From Marchantia polymorpha subsp. ruderalis (lineage: Eukaryota > Streptophyta > Marchantiopsida > Marchantiales > Marchantiaceae), in NCBI GenBank assembly GCA_037833965.1, contig AP031356.1, forward strand, positions 8,950,501 through 9,014,500: a stretch of 64,000 nt of DNA, in the 5' to 3' direction. Under the pieces are notes generated by a model. That model searched no databases, was not told the DNA's origin, and saw only the letters and a program-made list of their open reading frames with translations. A program made the translations under genes and the position numbers. Every line of letters begins with the position of its first letter. Positions within the stretch are counted from its first letter, which is position 1. Below are positions 11,159-21,308 of the stretch, one piece after another.

Positions 11159-14032
11159 ATGACGAGACCGGGCAGATTGCGGATGGTGCCACTTCGCCTA
11201 CCACAGAACGGGCTGCGCGCTTTCGAGGAGCGCCTAATAGCAAGAAAGCTCGATTTCTTGCTATGGGGATGGAACTACATCTGTGCGAATATGGTGCGCG
11301 AGTGGCTAGAGCCACAGGGGCCATCCTCGCGCGGATTGCGTCCGCATGTTGATCGGTGGACAGTCCAAGATTGGGCGCAGGCCTTGGGACGATGTGCCGG
11401 CATGCCAGGGCATCTCCTTTTCGACAGTGAGAGCATCAAGGTGACCAAGCAGGAAGAGGCGCAATTTGTGGAGCTGTTCAAGACCGGGAGGTCTACCAAG
11501 AATGGGTACAGGACCCGTGATTACAAGGATCGATTTCGCCTGACTTTGTCCGCGGCGCTGATGCAATTACTGCAGCCACACCGCGCCTGCTACATCACAT
11601 TGTGGCAGGTCTCTTTTGTGGAGTGCGTCATCGAGGGAACTCCAATTCACTGGGCGAGCATCCTGCACAGGGTGATGCGACAGCACGCTTTTGAGGAGAA
11701 GGGGGGAACTCTAAACCATCTCTCTCCTTTCCTCATCAATTTTTATCGACAGCGGAATTGTTTGACAGCGGCGGAGCTTGAGCATTTTCCGCCGTTGTCC
11801 GTCGACCATCCCGGGAAGTATGTGCGGGAGAATGAGGTCGACACTGATGCAGAGGAGTCACCGACTTCTACCCCATCAAGGCGGAGGGACGAAGGGAGAA
11901 ACACTCCTGCAGCGCGAGTGCCGCGGAAGCGGCGATGGAGAGAAGAGTCCGAAGAGGAGCAGCATCAAGAACCCTCTGCTCCCATTCGACCGCGGCCGTT
12001 GTACGAGTCATACAGCCGGCCGAAGCAGAAGGCACGCAGACTGGTGTTACCAGCCAACAGTGCGGACACGGCGACGATTGCGACGGAGAAAGGAAGTGCG
12101 TCGCCAGAGGAGCATGAGGAAGCGCGGACGACCGCAGGAGCAACGGACCACGCTGCAACCTCGACGGGCGAGAGGCCGCCTACGGGCCAAGGGCCTCCGG
12201 AGTTACCACGTGCGTTGCGGACAGATGTTCCGTTTGCGCACAGACGAGACTCCGCGGACGGACGAGCCTCCGCGGACAGGCGATCACAAGTGGACGTAGA
12301 TCTACGCTTACGCGTGGGAAGGAGCAGTCAGCCTGTGCACAGGCGCTCGCCTGTGCACAGGTCACCTCCACACGTGCCGCCTGTGCACAGGCAGGAATCA
12401 CCCCCGTTCCAACGTAGGAAGGGGAAGGAGCCGGCGGAAGAGCCGCCTACAAGACACCGGCCCTCGGGGCCAGACCCTCCGGCGCACCACGCGCCGCAAT
12501 TTGCGCCTTCGGCGCCAGGGCCTTCGAGCCGCGGAGATACGAGCAGGGAGTGTACGGAGACCACACTATCGGCGGGTAATCCGCCGGCAGATGCACCTTC
12601 GGCGGTAGGGCCTCAGGGCCAAGGGACATCGGGCGAGCGGCCCCCGGCCATGTCGCCTTTGGCGGTGGACGCCTTCGGCGCTGCGCCTGCGGGGGACAAG
12701 GCGCCGGCATTTGCGCCTGCGCACAGGCCAAGCACAGCCCCCGCGGACCGATCAAGAGAGCAGCAACAGACGGAGGAGCGGAGTGACTGTCCGCGGGATG
12801 AAATTTCGATGCGCGATGCGCAATCAAACCCCGCGCAGCCACCCTCCGCTCGATCGCCTTCGGCGGCGGGCGTCGGCGGCAGAGAGGACACGGTAGACGA
12901 CCAACAAGCGAGCGGCGGGGATGCCGCACGGGCACATTCGCCTACCGCCTTAGACATTTTGGCGAAGAGCAGCGAGGCTGCAGCCGTTCCTTCGCAGGCG
13001 GCACACGTCGACGACGTGCAGCCCCACTCGGGTCAGTCACCGACGCAATCAATGGCGACTGAAATTCTCCACTCGGATGATGACGACGGAGGCTCCACCG
13101 AAGAAATGTCAGGAGCAGAGGACACCGAGGAGGAGGAGGAGGAAATTGTTGGAGCGCCGGCGGCGGCGCTCTCTAAGCAGGTGATTCCGTTGCTGAGGTA
13201 CTTGGATCGCAAAGTCGATAAATACGCCGACCCACTTCAGCCGGGATCTTACATCGAGTTAGTGCGCAGGCGGACTCGCACTAAAGTCCACACCAGCAAG
13301 CTATTAGCTAGAGTGGACCAGGAGTTGAGGAAATTGAAGGAGAAGCATGCATGCTTGTGGGGTCAGTATAAACTTAATCAGAAATTCTGCAAGTACTCCG
13401 AGAAGGTGAGGGATGAGAAACTGGACGAGCTCACCAAGGAGCAGGTGAAGGTCAAGGAAGCACTAATTTCTGAGCAGGCCCAGAATCGGATTTTGTCAGA
13501 GGAGCTCGTGCGACAGACGCGGTTGTTGGAACAATGTCAGCTCGCACGGCAGGCGGATGAGGAGTTAATCCGCAGGTTACAGTCAGAGTGTGGCGAATTG
13601 AGAGCGCAACGTGCTGAGGCCGAATCGCAATTAGTGATAATTGAAGAGGATCGCAGGAAGGAGGCAGATCGCACGAAGGTGGAGACGGCGAGGCGTGTCG
13701 CCCACTGTCTTAGGGGCTACGCCCACTGGGAAGTGAAGGCGCAGGAGAAACTCACACTGCGTGAGTTTGAACTTCGCGCAGCCGGGTTGTTGTCAGGCGA
13801 CAGTAGGAGTCGGCGGAAGGTAGCAAAGAAGCTCGATGCTTTTCTGTCGAAGGCGCAGGATACCATGTCCGCCCTCGAAGTGGAGGTGTCCGCGGCGTTG
13901 CAACGATTGGGACTGCGCAGTCGAGCGGAAGATTGGCAGGGTAGGGAGTTAGTGCGCGGCAGTCCGCCACGCAGGAGACGTAGCACAGGTTCCGCGGAGT
14001 GTAGTGTAGCGTGGTTCCGTGCAGGCGTGTAG
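11159..14032 (+). CDS. ORF3: LTR-encoded protein of unknown function, intact family-B copy
   Basis: An open frame of 957 codons from the conserved ATG; an in-frame ATG at 10907 would give 1041. Residues about 1-230 form a compact region with conserved blocks LDFLLWGWNYIC, RWTVQDWAQALGRCAG, YRTRDYKDRFR and GGTLNHLSPFLINFY. A long Pro/Arg/Ser/Thr-rich, probably disordered, middle follows. Then come an acidic stretch (SDDDDGG, TEEEEEE) and a C-terminal region of about 300 residues rich in charged heptads (coiled coil), with QIARQADEEL-like and GYAHWEVKAQE blocks. It ends only 36 bp before the LTR TATA box. I infer a distant relation to the env-position, coiled-coil ORFs of plant Athila-like elements (Pfam ATHILA ORF-1 or Transposase_32), based on layout and the HWASIL to LSPFLI pattern. 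This is not proven. Being in a solo LTR, it has no element promoter upstream. Confidence 0.72.
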   Translation: MTRPGRLRMVPLRLPQNGLRAFEERLIARKLDFLLWGWNYICANMVREWLEPQGPSSRGLRPHVDRWTVQDWAQALGRCAGMPGHLLFDSESIKVTKQEEAQFVELFKTGRSTKNGYRTRDYKDRFRLTLSAALMQLLQPHRACYITLWQVSFVECVIEGTPIHWASILHRVMRQHAFEEKGGTLNHLSPFLINFYRQRNCLTAAELEHFPPLSVDHPGKYVRENEVDTDAEESPTSTPSRRRDEGRNTPAARVPRKRRWREESEEEQHQEPSAPIRPRPLYESYSRPKQKARRLVLPANSADTATIATEKGSASPEEHEEARTTAGATDHAATSTGERPPTGQGPPELPRALRTDVPFAHRRDSADGRASADRRSQVDVDLRLRVGRSSQPVHRRSPVHRSPPHVPPVHRQESPPFQRRKGKEPAEEPPTRHRPSGPDPPAHHAPQFAPSAPGPSSRGDTSRECTETTLSAGNPPADAPSAVGPQGQGTSGERPPAMSPLAVDAFGAAPAGDKAPAFAPAHRPSTAPADRSREQQQTEERSDCPRDEISMRDAQSNPAQPPSARSPSAAGVGGREDTVDDQQASGGDAARAHSPTALDILAKSSEAAAVPSQAAHVDDVQPHSGQSPTQSMATEILHSDDDDGGSTEEMSGAEDTEEEEEEIVGAPAAALSKQVIPLLRYLDRKVDKYADPLQPGSYIELVRRRTRTKVHTSKLLARVDQELRKLKEKHACLWGQYKLNQKFCKYSEKVRDEKLDELTKEQVKVKEALISEQAQNRILSEELVRQTRLLEQCQLARQADEELIRRLQSECGELRAQRAEAESQLVIIEEDRRKEADRTKVETARRVAHCLRGYAHWEVKAQEKLTLREFELRAAGLLSGDSRSRRKVAKKLDAFLSKAQDTMSALEVEVSAALQRLGLRSRAEDWQGRELVRGSPPRRRRSTGSAECSVAWFRAGV

Positions 14033-14068
14033 CGTAGTGCAGTGTAGTGCTAGTTAGGACTTAGAAGG

Positions 14069-14097
14069 TATAAAATAGTTCCAGGCGTTTTGCCTGG
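14069..14097 (+). promoter_or_regulatory. LTR core promoter: TATA box followed by a hairpin
   Basis: TATAAAATA (14069-14077) is followed by CCAGGC-GTTTT-GCCTGG (14081-14097), a 6-bp stem. Equivalent pairs are in every LTR here that retains this part. In element A and in the solo LTR at 47.7 kb the stem is CAAGGC/GCCTTG, a compensated change. The usual TATA-to-start distance puts the RNA start at or just after the hairpin, so everything upstream, including ORF3, is U3. Confidence 0.75.
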
Positions 14098-14768
14098 GGT
14101 TCTTTCCCATCAGAAGTGCAGATCAGGAACCCATTTCCTTTGCGTGTTTGTGTCCTTGAGTTCTGTCACCACGCACGAGGAGTTACAACTTAGCGTTCCG
14201 CATTTTGTAACTGAACACAGGTCCACACTGAAGGACTCACTGTGAAACATTCCAGTAACACAACAACAGTCTATTGAAGAGTTTGAATTCTCAGGCACTT
14301 GTCATTCCCAGAAATACTACAGGGGTTACCCTCAAGGCACCTGCTGCAGCGTAACCTGAATTTACAACCAAGGCTTACACGAAGTAGCAAAACTTCACTT
14401 TGGCATTCAGGGGAAAAATCCCAAAGGAGTACAATCAGAAAGAAACACTCGAAGGTGTAGGGGCAAAACTGTTCAAGTATCTAACTAGTCACTGGCTCTG
14501 AGCATCGGCAGTCACCCGCAGGTGCAGATCCGAACTACTCAAGTCTCTAACCAATGTACTAGCTCTGAACATTCGGCCGAAGGCCTTCAGCTACAAAATG
14601 CGGAACGCTAAGTTGTAACTCCTCGTGCGTGGTGACAGAACTCAAGGACACAAACACGCAAAGGAAATGGGTTCCTGATCTGCACTTCTGATGGGAAAGA
14701 ACCCCAGGCAAAACGCCTGGAACTATTTTATACCTTCTAAGTCCTACCTAGCACTACACTGCACTACG

Positions 14769-17658
14769 CTACACGCCTGCACGGAACCACGCTACACTAC
14801 ACTCCGCGGAACCTGTACTACGTCTCCTGCGCGGCCGACTGCCGCGCACTAACTCCCTACCCTGCCAATCTTCCGCTCGACTGCGCAGTCCCAAACGCTG
14901 CAACGCCGCGGACACCTCCACTTCGAGGGCGGACATGGTATCCTGTGCCTTCGACAGAAAGGCATCGAGCTTCTTTGCTACCTTACGCCGACTCCTACTG
15001 TCGCCTGACAACAACCCGGCTGCGCGCAATTCAAACTCACGCAGTGTGAGTTTCTCCTGCGCCTTCACTTCCCAGTGGGCGTAGCCCTTGAGACAGTGGG
15101 CGACTCGCCTCGCCGTCTCCACCTTCGTGCGATCCGCCTCCTTCCTGCGATCCTCTTCAATTATCACTAATTGCGATTCGGCTTCAGCACGTTGCGCTCT
15201 CAATTCGCCACACTCTGACTGTAACCTGCGGATTAACTTTTCATCCGCCTGCCGTGCGAGCTGACATTGTTCCAACAACCGCGTCTGTTGCACGAGCTCC
15301 TCTGACAAAATCCGATTCTGGGCCTGCTCAGAAATGAGTGCTTCCTTGACCTTCACCTGCTCCTTGGTGAGCTCGTCCAGTTTCTCATCCTTCATCTTCT
15401 CGGAGTGCTTGTAGAATTTCTGATTAAGTTTGTACTGACCCCACAAGCATGCATGCTTCTCCTTCAATTCCCTCAACTCCTGGTCCACTCTAGCTAATAG
15501 CTTGCTGGTGTGGACTTTAGTGCGAGTCCGCCTGCGCACTAACTCGATGTAAGATCCCGGCTGGAGTGGGTCGGCGTATTTATCGACCTTGCGATCCAAG
15601 TACCTCAGCAACGGAATCACCTGCTCAGAGAGCGCCGCCGCCGGCGCTCCAACAATTTCCTCCTCCTCCTCCTCGGTGTCTTCTGCTCCTGACATTTCTT
15701 CCGTGGAGCCTCCGTCGTCATCATCCGAGTGGAGAATTTCAGTCGCCATTGATTGCGTCGGCGACTACCCCGAGTGGGGCTGCACGTCATCGACGAGTGC
15801 TGCCTGCGAAGGCACGGCTGCAGCCTCGCTGCTCGTCGCCAAAATGTCCAAGGCGGAAGGCGAATGTACCCGTGCGGCATCCCCGTCGCTCGCTTGTTGG
15901 TTGTATACCGCGTCCTCTCTGCCGCCGTCGCCCGCCGCCGAAGGCGATCGAGCGGAGGGTGGCTGCGCGGGGTTTGATTGCGCATCGCGCATCGAAATTT
16001 CATCCCGCGGACAGTCACTCCGCTCCACCGTCTGTTGCTGCTCCCTTGATCGGTCCGTGGGGGCTGTGCCCGGCCCGTGCGCAGGCGCATTTGCCGGCGC
16101 CTTGTCCGCCGCTGACGTAGCGCCGCGGACATCCATCGCCGAAGGCGACATGGCCGGGGGCCGCTCGCCCGATGTACCTTGGCCTATAGGCCCTACCGCC
16201 GAAGGCGCATCTATCGGCGGACTTCCCGCCGATGGTGCGGCCTCCGCACGCTCCCTGCTCGTATCTCCTCGGCTCGAAGGCCCTGGCGCCGAAAGGCGCA
16301 AATTGCGGCGCGTGGTGCGCCGGAGGGTCTGGCCCCGAGGGCCGGTGTCTCGTAGGCGGTTCTTCCGCCGGCTCCTTCCCCTTCCTACGTTGGAACGGGG
16401 GTGATTCTTGCCTGTGCACAGGCGGCACGTGTGGAGGTGTCCTGGGCACAGGCGACCTGTGCACAGGTGAGCGCCTGTGCACAGGCGGACTGCTCCTTCC
16501 CACGCGTAAGCGTAGATCCACGTCCACTTGTGAACGCCTGTCCGCGGAGGCTCGTCCGTCCGCGGAGGCTCGTCTGTGCGCAAACGGAACATCTGTCCGC
16601 ATCGCACGTGGTAACTCCGGAGGCTCTTGGCCCGTAGGCGGCCTCTCTCCCGTCGAGGTTGCAGCGGGGCCCGTTGCTCCTGCGGTCGTCCGCGCTTCCT
16701 CATGCTTCTCTGGCGACGCACTTCCTTTCTCCGTCGCAATCGTCGCCGTGTCCGCACTGTCGGCTGGTAACTCCAGTCTGCGTGCCTTCTGCTTCGGCCG
16801 GCTGTATGGCTCGCACAGCGGCCGCGGTCGAATGGGAGCAGAGGGTTCTTGATGCTGCTCCTCTTCAGACTCTTCCCTCCATCGCCGCTTCCGCGGCACT
16901 CGTGCTGCAGGAGTGTGTCTCCCTTCGTCCCTCCGTCTTGATGGGGTAGAAGTCGGTGACTCCTCTGCATCAGTGTCGACCTCATTCTCCCGCACATACT
17001 TCCCGGGATGGTCGATGGACAATGGCGGAAAATGTTCAAGCTCCGCCGCTGTCAAACAATTCCGCTGTCGATAAAAATTGATGAGGAAAGGAGAGAGATG
17101 GTTTAGAGTTCCCCCCTTCTCCTCAAACGCGTGCTGTCGCATCACCCTGTGCAGGATGCTCGCCCAGTGAATTGGAGTTCCCTCGATGACGCACTCCACA
17201 AAAGAGACCTGCCACAATGTGATGTAGCAGGCGCGGTGCGGCTGCAGTAATTGCATCAGCGCCGCGGACAAAGTCCGGCGAAATCGATCCTTGTAATCAC
17301 GGGTCCTGTACCCATTCTTGGTAGACCTCCCGGTCTTGAACAGCTCCACAAATTGCGCCTCTTCCTGCTTGGTCACCTTGATGCTCTCACTGTCGAAAAG
17401 GAGATGCCCTGGCATGCCAGCACATCTTCCCAACGCCTGCGCCCAATCTTGGACTGTCCACCGATCAACATGCGGACGCAATCCGCGCGAGGGTGGTCCC
17501 TGTGGCTCTAGCCACTCGCGCACCATATTCGCACAGATGTAGTTCCATCCCCATAGCAAGAAATCGAGCTTTCTTGCTATTAAGCGCTCCTCGAAAGCGC
17601 GCAGCCCGTTCTGTGGCAGGCAAAGTGGCACCATCCGCAATCTGCTCGGTCTCGTCAT
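14769..17658 (-). pseudogene. ORF3 pseudogene in the B2 3' LTR
   Basis: This is homologous over its length to the intact ORF3 at 11159-14032. Two lesions break it. An extra A in a GAAAGG run (16291-16296) shifts the frame in the Pro-rich middle. An in-frame TAG (15767-15765) replaces the CAG of the intact copy just before the acidic stretch. The 326-residue coiled-coil C-terminus (14769-15749) remains open and is identical in the two B2 LTRs. Because the TAG is also in the 5' LTR copy (42481-42479), and both LTRs are copied from one template, the parent element probably already carried this stop. Confidence 0.85.
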
Positions 17659-17791
17659 TGCGTTCCTGGAGTTCGCTCGCCCGCTCATTCTACTTCCGCA
17701 CTGCCCGCGCTTCTTTCTCTCTCGGCAAACTCTAATCGCCCTCAATTCCAAATCACGCGCATTCACTTCTCCCTCAATCAACAAGAAATCT

Positions 17792-17796
17792 CCTGC
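17792..17796 (+). repeat. Target-site duplication CCTGC of element A (left copy)
   Basis: CCTGC immediately precedes TGTAATAACCC at 17797, and the same five bases follow the other LTR end at 33325-33329. Removing the element restores a sequence matching the uninterrupted LTR near 470-490. Confidence 0.95.
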
Positions 17797-18710
17797 TGTA
17801 ATAACCCACCAAAGGCTAAAACTGCAGTATGGTGGTAAAAAGATCGAACCCACAGGGACAGAGGCAACACACAGAGTAAAAGTGTCACATTTAACAGACT
17901 TTTGGTAGAGTTTGAATTCTAGGCGACTGTCACTCCCAGAAATACTGCAGTGCTCGACTCGGAGGCTCGACTCGGAGGAGGATCTCAACTCGGAGGATGC
18001 TCGGAGGATGCACGGTACAGCTTGGTCACTTAACACACACACACACACACCTGAAACTGGCAAAAAGCACAACTCGGAGGTCGGTCAGGACCTCCGCTTC
18101 GGATTTCAGGAGGAAAGTGTCTCGCAAGTTCACTCAGAGGTTCTGCAGGAAGTGCCTCCCACTCCGGCTTTTACTGCCCTTCCGCCAGGAACTAGCGGGG
18201 GTACCCGGACTGGACTTCTCACTTCGGAACGAAGCCTCTACGTACGCCGTGGACGTCACCCTCGACTATCACACAAAACGCAGGGAGTGCAGACCCGACT
18301 GAGAACTTACTGAAAACACGATCCAGTAACACACACAACCTGAATTACAAACCAAGGTTTACACGAAGTAATGAAACTTCACATTGGCATTCAGGGGAAA
18401 CTTCCCGTAGGAGTACAATCAGGATATGTCACTCGAAGGAGTAAGGGGGAACTGTTCAAGTATCTAACTCGCAGCCGGCTCTGAGTATCAGAAATCACCC
18501 GCAGGTGCAGATCCGCACTACTCAAGTCTCTAACCGGGTACTAGCTCTGAACATTCAGCCGAAGGCCTTCAACTACAACATACGGTAACTTCGCTATGCT
18601 GCAGCTTCTCTACGTGGTGCCAGGACCAAAATGCACAAACACGCCAAGAAAGTGAGTTCCTGATCTGCACTTCCGAAACTGGAAGAGTCCCAAGGCAAAA
18701 CGCCTTGATC

Positions 18711-18719
18711 TACTTTATA
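18711..18719 (-). promoter_or_regulatory. TATA box of the element A 3' LTR
   Basis: TATAAAGTA lies 34 bp downstream of the ORF3 stop. The identical box in the 5' LTR (29370-29378) would drive the genomic RNA. The same motif at the same distance occurs in the B, B3 and C LTRs. Confidence 0.75.
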
Positions 18720-18752
18720 CTCTCAAAAGATCCTAACTAGCACTACGCTATC

Positions 18753-21308
18753 CTATCTACCACTCGCAGTATCTGCGCGAAACCAAACTACTCTACTGCA
18801 CTCAGCAGATCCGGTGCTGCGCCTCCTGCGCGCCGGACTGCTCCGCGTACTATCTCTACCTTGCCAGTCTTCCGACCGGCTGCGTAACCCCAGGCGTCGG
18901 AGCGCTGCAGTGACTTCCGACTGCAAGTGCGCCATAGTGTCGCGCGCACCCGACAAGAAGGTTTCTAATTTTCTCGCCACTCGCCGCCGACTCCGACTGT
19001 CACCTTCCGTCAATGCCGCCGCCCGAAGCTCGAACTCCCTGAGTGTAACCCTCTCTTGAGCTGCCACCTCCCAATGGGTGTATCCGTTTAGACAACGAGT
19101 CACCCGTGCCGCCAACTCTCCTCGTGCCCTGCAGCTGCTCTCCACCTCTGCCAGCTGCATTTCTAAATCCGCGCGTTGTGTCCTCAAATCCGAGCACTCG
19201 GTTTGCAAGTTGCACAACAACTCCTCATCCTCCTTGCGGGCTTTTTGACTTTCCTCTAAGGCGCGCGTCTGGCGCGTAAGCTCGGCTGCTAGTACTTTGT
19301 TCTGTCTCCGCTCCTCCTGCAGTTCCGACTCGATCTTTGCCCGTATTAGTTCGGCCTCCGCCTGACTCTTCGTCGCCGCATCCTCCTTCTGCTGCTGCAA
19401 GGCTTGGTACAGCTTCTGGGTGACCGCCAGGTGTTGTCTGAGGGCGGTGTTCCTTTCCACATATACTTGGCAACTAGAGGCCCACTTTGCCACCTTGATC
19501 CTCGTCCTTCGCCTGATAGTCTCCACATAAGACTGCGGTTTTAAGGCACTTCCGTATTTGGATGTCTTGCGATCCAGATATCGCAGGAGTGGAACTATCT
19601 GTTCGCACAGCACCCCTGTTGGCGTTTTCTGCACCGAATCCTCTTCTTGCTCTTCCGAGCTCGTCTCATCCTCAGTCTCGAGGATCTCAGTCGCCACCGA
19701 ATCCCTTGGCGACTCCCTGGAACTGTGGCGCGCAGCAGCTTCTGCTGCGACTGCTGCTCCACTGCCTGCTAAAATATCCAGGGCAGTGGGAGATCCCACT
19801 GCTTGAGCCCCTGTTCCGGCTCGATCTTCGGTTTGTGAAGGGGTCGACGCCGCAGTGACTTTTGTCACTCTTGCACCGCCCGCTTCTGCTGCCTGTCCTT
19901 CCGGCGCAATCTGCGCGGAAGGTGTTCTTGCTGAAGGTGCGTCCGCCGAAGGCGTCCGCACGCTGGTCGTTGGCCCCATCCGTCTCGCAGTCGGCGAATC
20001 CGGCTGACTCTCTGTTGTCCGACTCGCAGTCGGCCGACCAGCAGTTGTCCGACTGGGAGTCGGATATACCCTGCGCGTCTTGACTCCACTTGGCCTGTTT
20101 GCTGGTGGCGTTCTTCCAGAAGTGCCTTCCGCCGAAGACGACCCTCTGAGGATTGTTGGCTCGTCAGCCAAACTCTCTTCCGCTTCCGGCCTGCTGTCCG
20201 GTTCAACGCGCCGTTCAGTTGGCCTTCCTTCCGCTTGTCGACCTTCAGTCATCCGACTCGCAGTCGGCCGGTCGTCAGTCCGTCCATCTCCTCCCGAAGG
20301 CCGTGGTGCCTTCTGTGCAGAGGTTTCTGCCGTCTTCCCTAGGACCTGAGCAATTATCTCTTCCTGCGTGAGATTCCGCCGGGTCGGAGTTCGCCTGGTC
20401 TCCTCAGTAACAGTTGGCATTCTGCGTGCCCTCTGTTTTGGTCGACTATGAGGCTCGGGGGTGGGCCGACCACGAGTCGGCGCAGCTGGTACTTCCGGCT
20501 GCCTGTCCTCAGGTCTCTCATCCCACTTCCGCTTGCGCGGAATGCGCTCACTTCGACGTTCTTCTGCTGCTCTGGCTGGAGCCGGAGCCGGAGGCGTACT
20601 GGCAGGTTCCTCGTCCGGATCCGTGTCTACTTCGGCCTCCCTCGAATATCTACCTGGATAAGACCGGCTCAGCTGCGGAAACCGAGTTTTCTCAGCATTC
20701 GTCAAACATCCCATCGCCCGGTAAAACACGATTAAGTAAGGCGATAGATGATTGAGCGTTCCTCCCCTCTCTTCTTGCGCATGTTGGCGCGTCACCTTCC
20801 ACAGGAGCCGTGCCCAATGCACCGGAGCTCCTGACAACACTAGCTCCACGAACTCTACCTGCCAACCATGCATGTAAGCGGTCTTGGTCGGCTGCAATAT
20901 CTGCAGCAATGCTGTCGCGACATTTCTCCGCAATCGATCCTTGTAATCCCGAGTCCGGAAACCGTTCTTGGGATGTCTAGCCACCTTGAAGAGCTCATTG
21001 TAAGAGACTTCTTCCTCCTGGGACACTTTCACGCTGTCGGCCTCGAAGAGGAGATCCCCTTCCTCGCCGGCACACCTGCCCAACACCTGCGCCCAATTGC
21101 AAATTTCCCATCTCTCTGGGTGTGGGCGAAATCCGCGAGAAGGCTTGTGTCTCTCTTGCAGATACTCGCGCACCATCTCCGGACACGTCCAATTCCACCC
21201 CCAGAGGAGAAAATCGAGCTTCAGCCTCGTCAGCACATCTTGAAATGCGCGTAGACCGATCTGCGGCACCCTGAGTGGAGACACTCGCAGCTGGGGAACC
21301 TTCGACAT
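18753..21308 (-). CDS. ORF3 in the element A 3' LTR (U3-encoded protein, unknown function)
   Basis: An 851-codon open frame from the conserved ATG at 21308. A non-ATG extension upstream to 21419 is open but not conserved. It is the A-family homologue of the 957-codon B protein. The N-terminal compact region has LDFLLWGWNWTC, ICNWAQVLGRCAG, FRTRDYKDRLR and GGTLNHLSPYLIVFY. A Pro/Thr/Arg-rich middle includes repeated PTASR-like words made by palindromic DNA. Then come an acidic patch (EDETSSEEQEEDS), the block CEQIVPLLRYLDRK shared with all copies, and a coiled-coil C-terminus with GYTHWEVAAQERVTLREFE and LRRLGLRSRSEDWQG. In genomic RNA this copy follows pol, so it occupies the env-like position. 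No signal peptide or membrane segment is evident. Candidate roles are capsid-related, structural or regulatory; none is shown. Confidence 0.8.
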   Translation of the reverse strand: MSKVPQLRVSPLRVPQIGLRAFQDVLTRLKLDFLLWGWNWTCPEMVREYLQERHKPSRGFRPHPERWEICNWAQVLGRCAGEEGDLLFEADSVKVSQEEEVSYNELFKVARHPKNGFRTRDYKDRLRRNVATALLQILQPTKTAYMHGWQVEFVELVLSGAPVHWARLLWKVTRQHAQEERGGTLNHLSPYLIVFYRAMGCLTNAEKTRFPQLSRSYPGRYSREAEVDTDPDEEPASTPPAPAPARAAEERRSERIPRKRKWDERPEDRQPEVPAAPTRGRPTPEPHSRPKQRARRMPTVTEETRRTPTRRNLTQEEIIAQVLGKTAETSAQKAPRPSGGDGRTDDRPTASRMTEGRQAEGRPTERRVEPDSRPEAEESLADEPTILRGSSSAEGTSGRTPPANRPSGVKTRRVYPTPSRTTAGRPTASRTTESQPDSPTARRMGPTTSVRTPSADAPSARTPSAQIAPEGQAAEAGGARVTKVTAASTPSQTEDRAGTGAQAVGSPTALDILAGSGAAVAAEAAARHSSRESPRDSVATEILETEDETSSEEQEEDSVQKTPTGVLCEQIVPLLRYLDRKTSKYGSALKPQSYVETIRRRTRIKVAKWASSCQVYVERNTALRQHLAVTQKLYQALQQQKEDAATKSQAEAELIRAKIESELQEERRQNKVLAAELTRQTRALEESQKARKEDEELLCNLQTECSDLRTQRADLEMQLAEVESSCRARGELAARVTRCLNGYTHWEVAAQERVTLREFELRAAALTEGDSRSRRRVARKLETFLSGARDTMAHLQSEVTAALRRLGLRSRSEDWQGRDSTRSSPARRRRSTGSAECSRVVWFRADTASGR

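Larger units (their letters stand above)
9664..14215 (+). mobile_element. Outer solo LTR of family B, 5' portion (plus strand)
   Basis: The LTR starts TGTGGTACCCCAC and runs through the palindrome-rich U3, the complete ORF3, the TATA box and the start of R/U5. It stops at a microhomology (GAA, 14213-14215) where it joins the inverted B2 element. The remaining end of this LTR is at 43778-44491. With both parts it would be about 5.4 kb. No gag or pol lies in plus orientation between the two target duplications, so it is a solo LTR, the usual product of recombination between the two LTRs of an element. Confidence 0.9.
14213..17796 (-). mobile_element. B2 3' LTR, part distal to the element A insertion
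   Basis: Reading the minus strand from 17796, this holds ORF3 from its conserved ATG (17658) to its stop at 14769, then the TATA box (14724-14732), hairpin and part of R/U5. It lacks the terminal TGTAATAACCC end because of the junction deletion. The rest of the same LTR is at 33330-34673. Its sequence is the near mirror image of the neighbouring plus-strand LTR. Confidence 0.9.

Noticed and set aside
10150-12420. Repeated short palindromes as a CRISPR-like array
   Set aside because: Spacing is irregular, there are no uniform spacers, the words lie inside retrotransposon coding DNA, and the sequence is plant nuclear.
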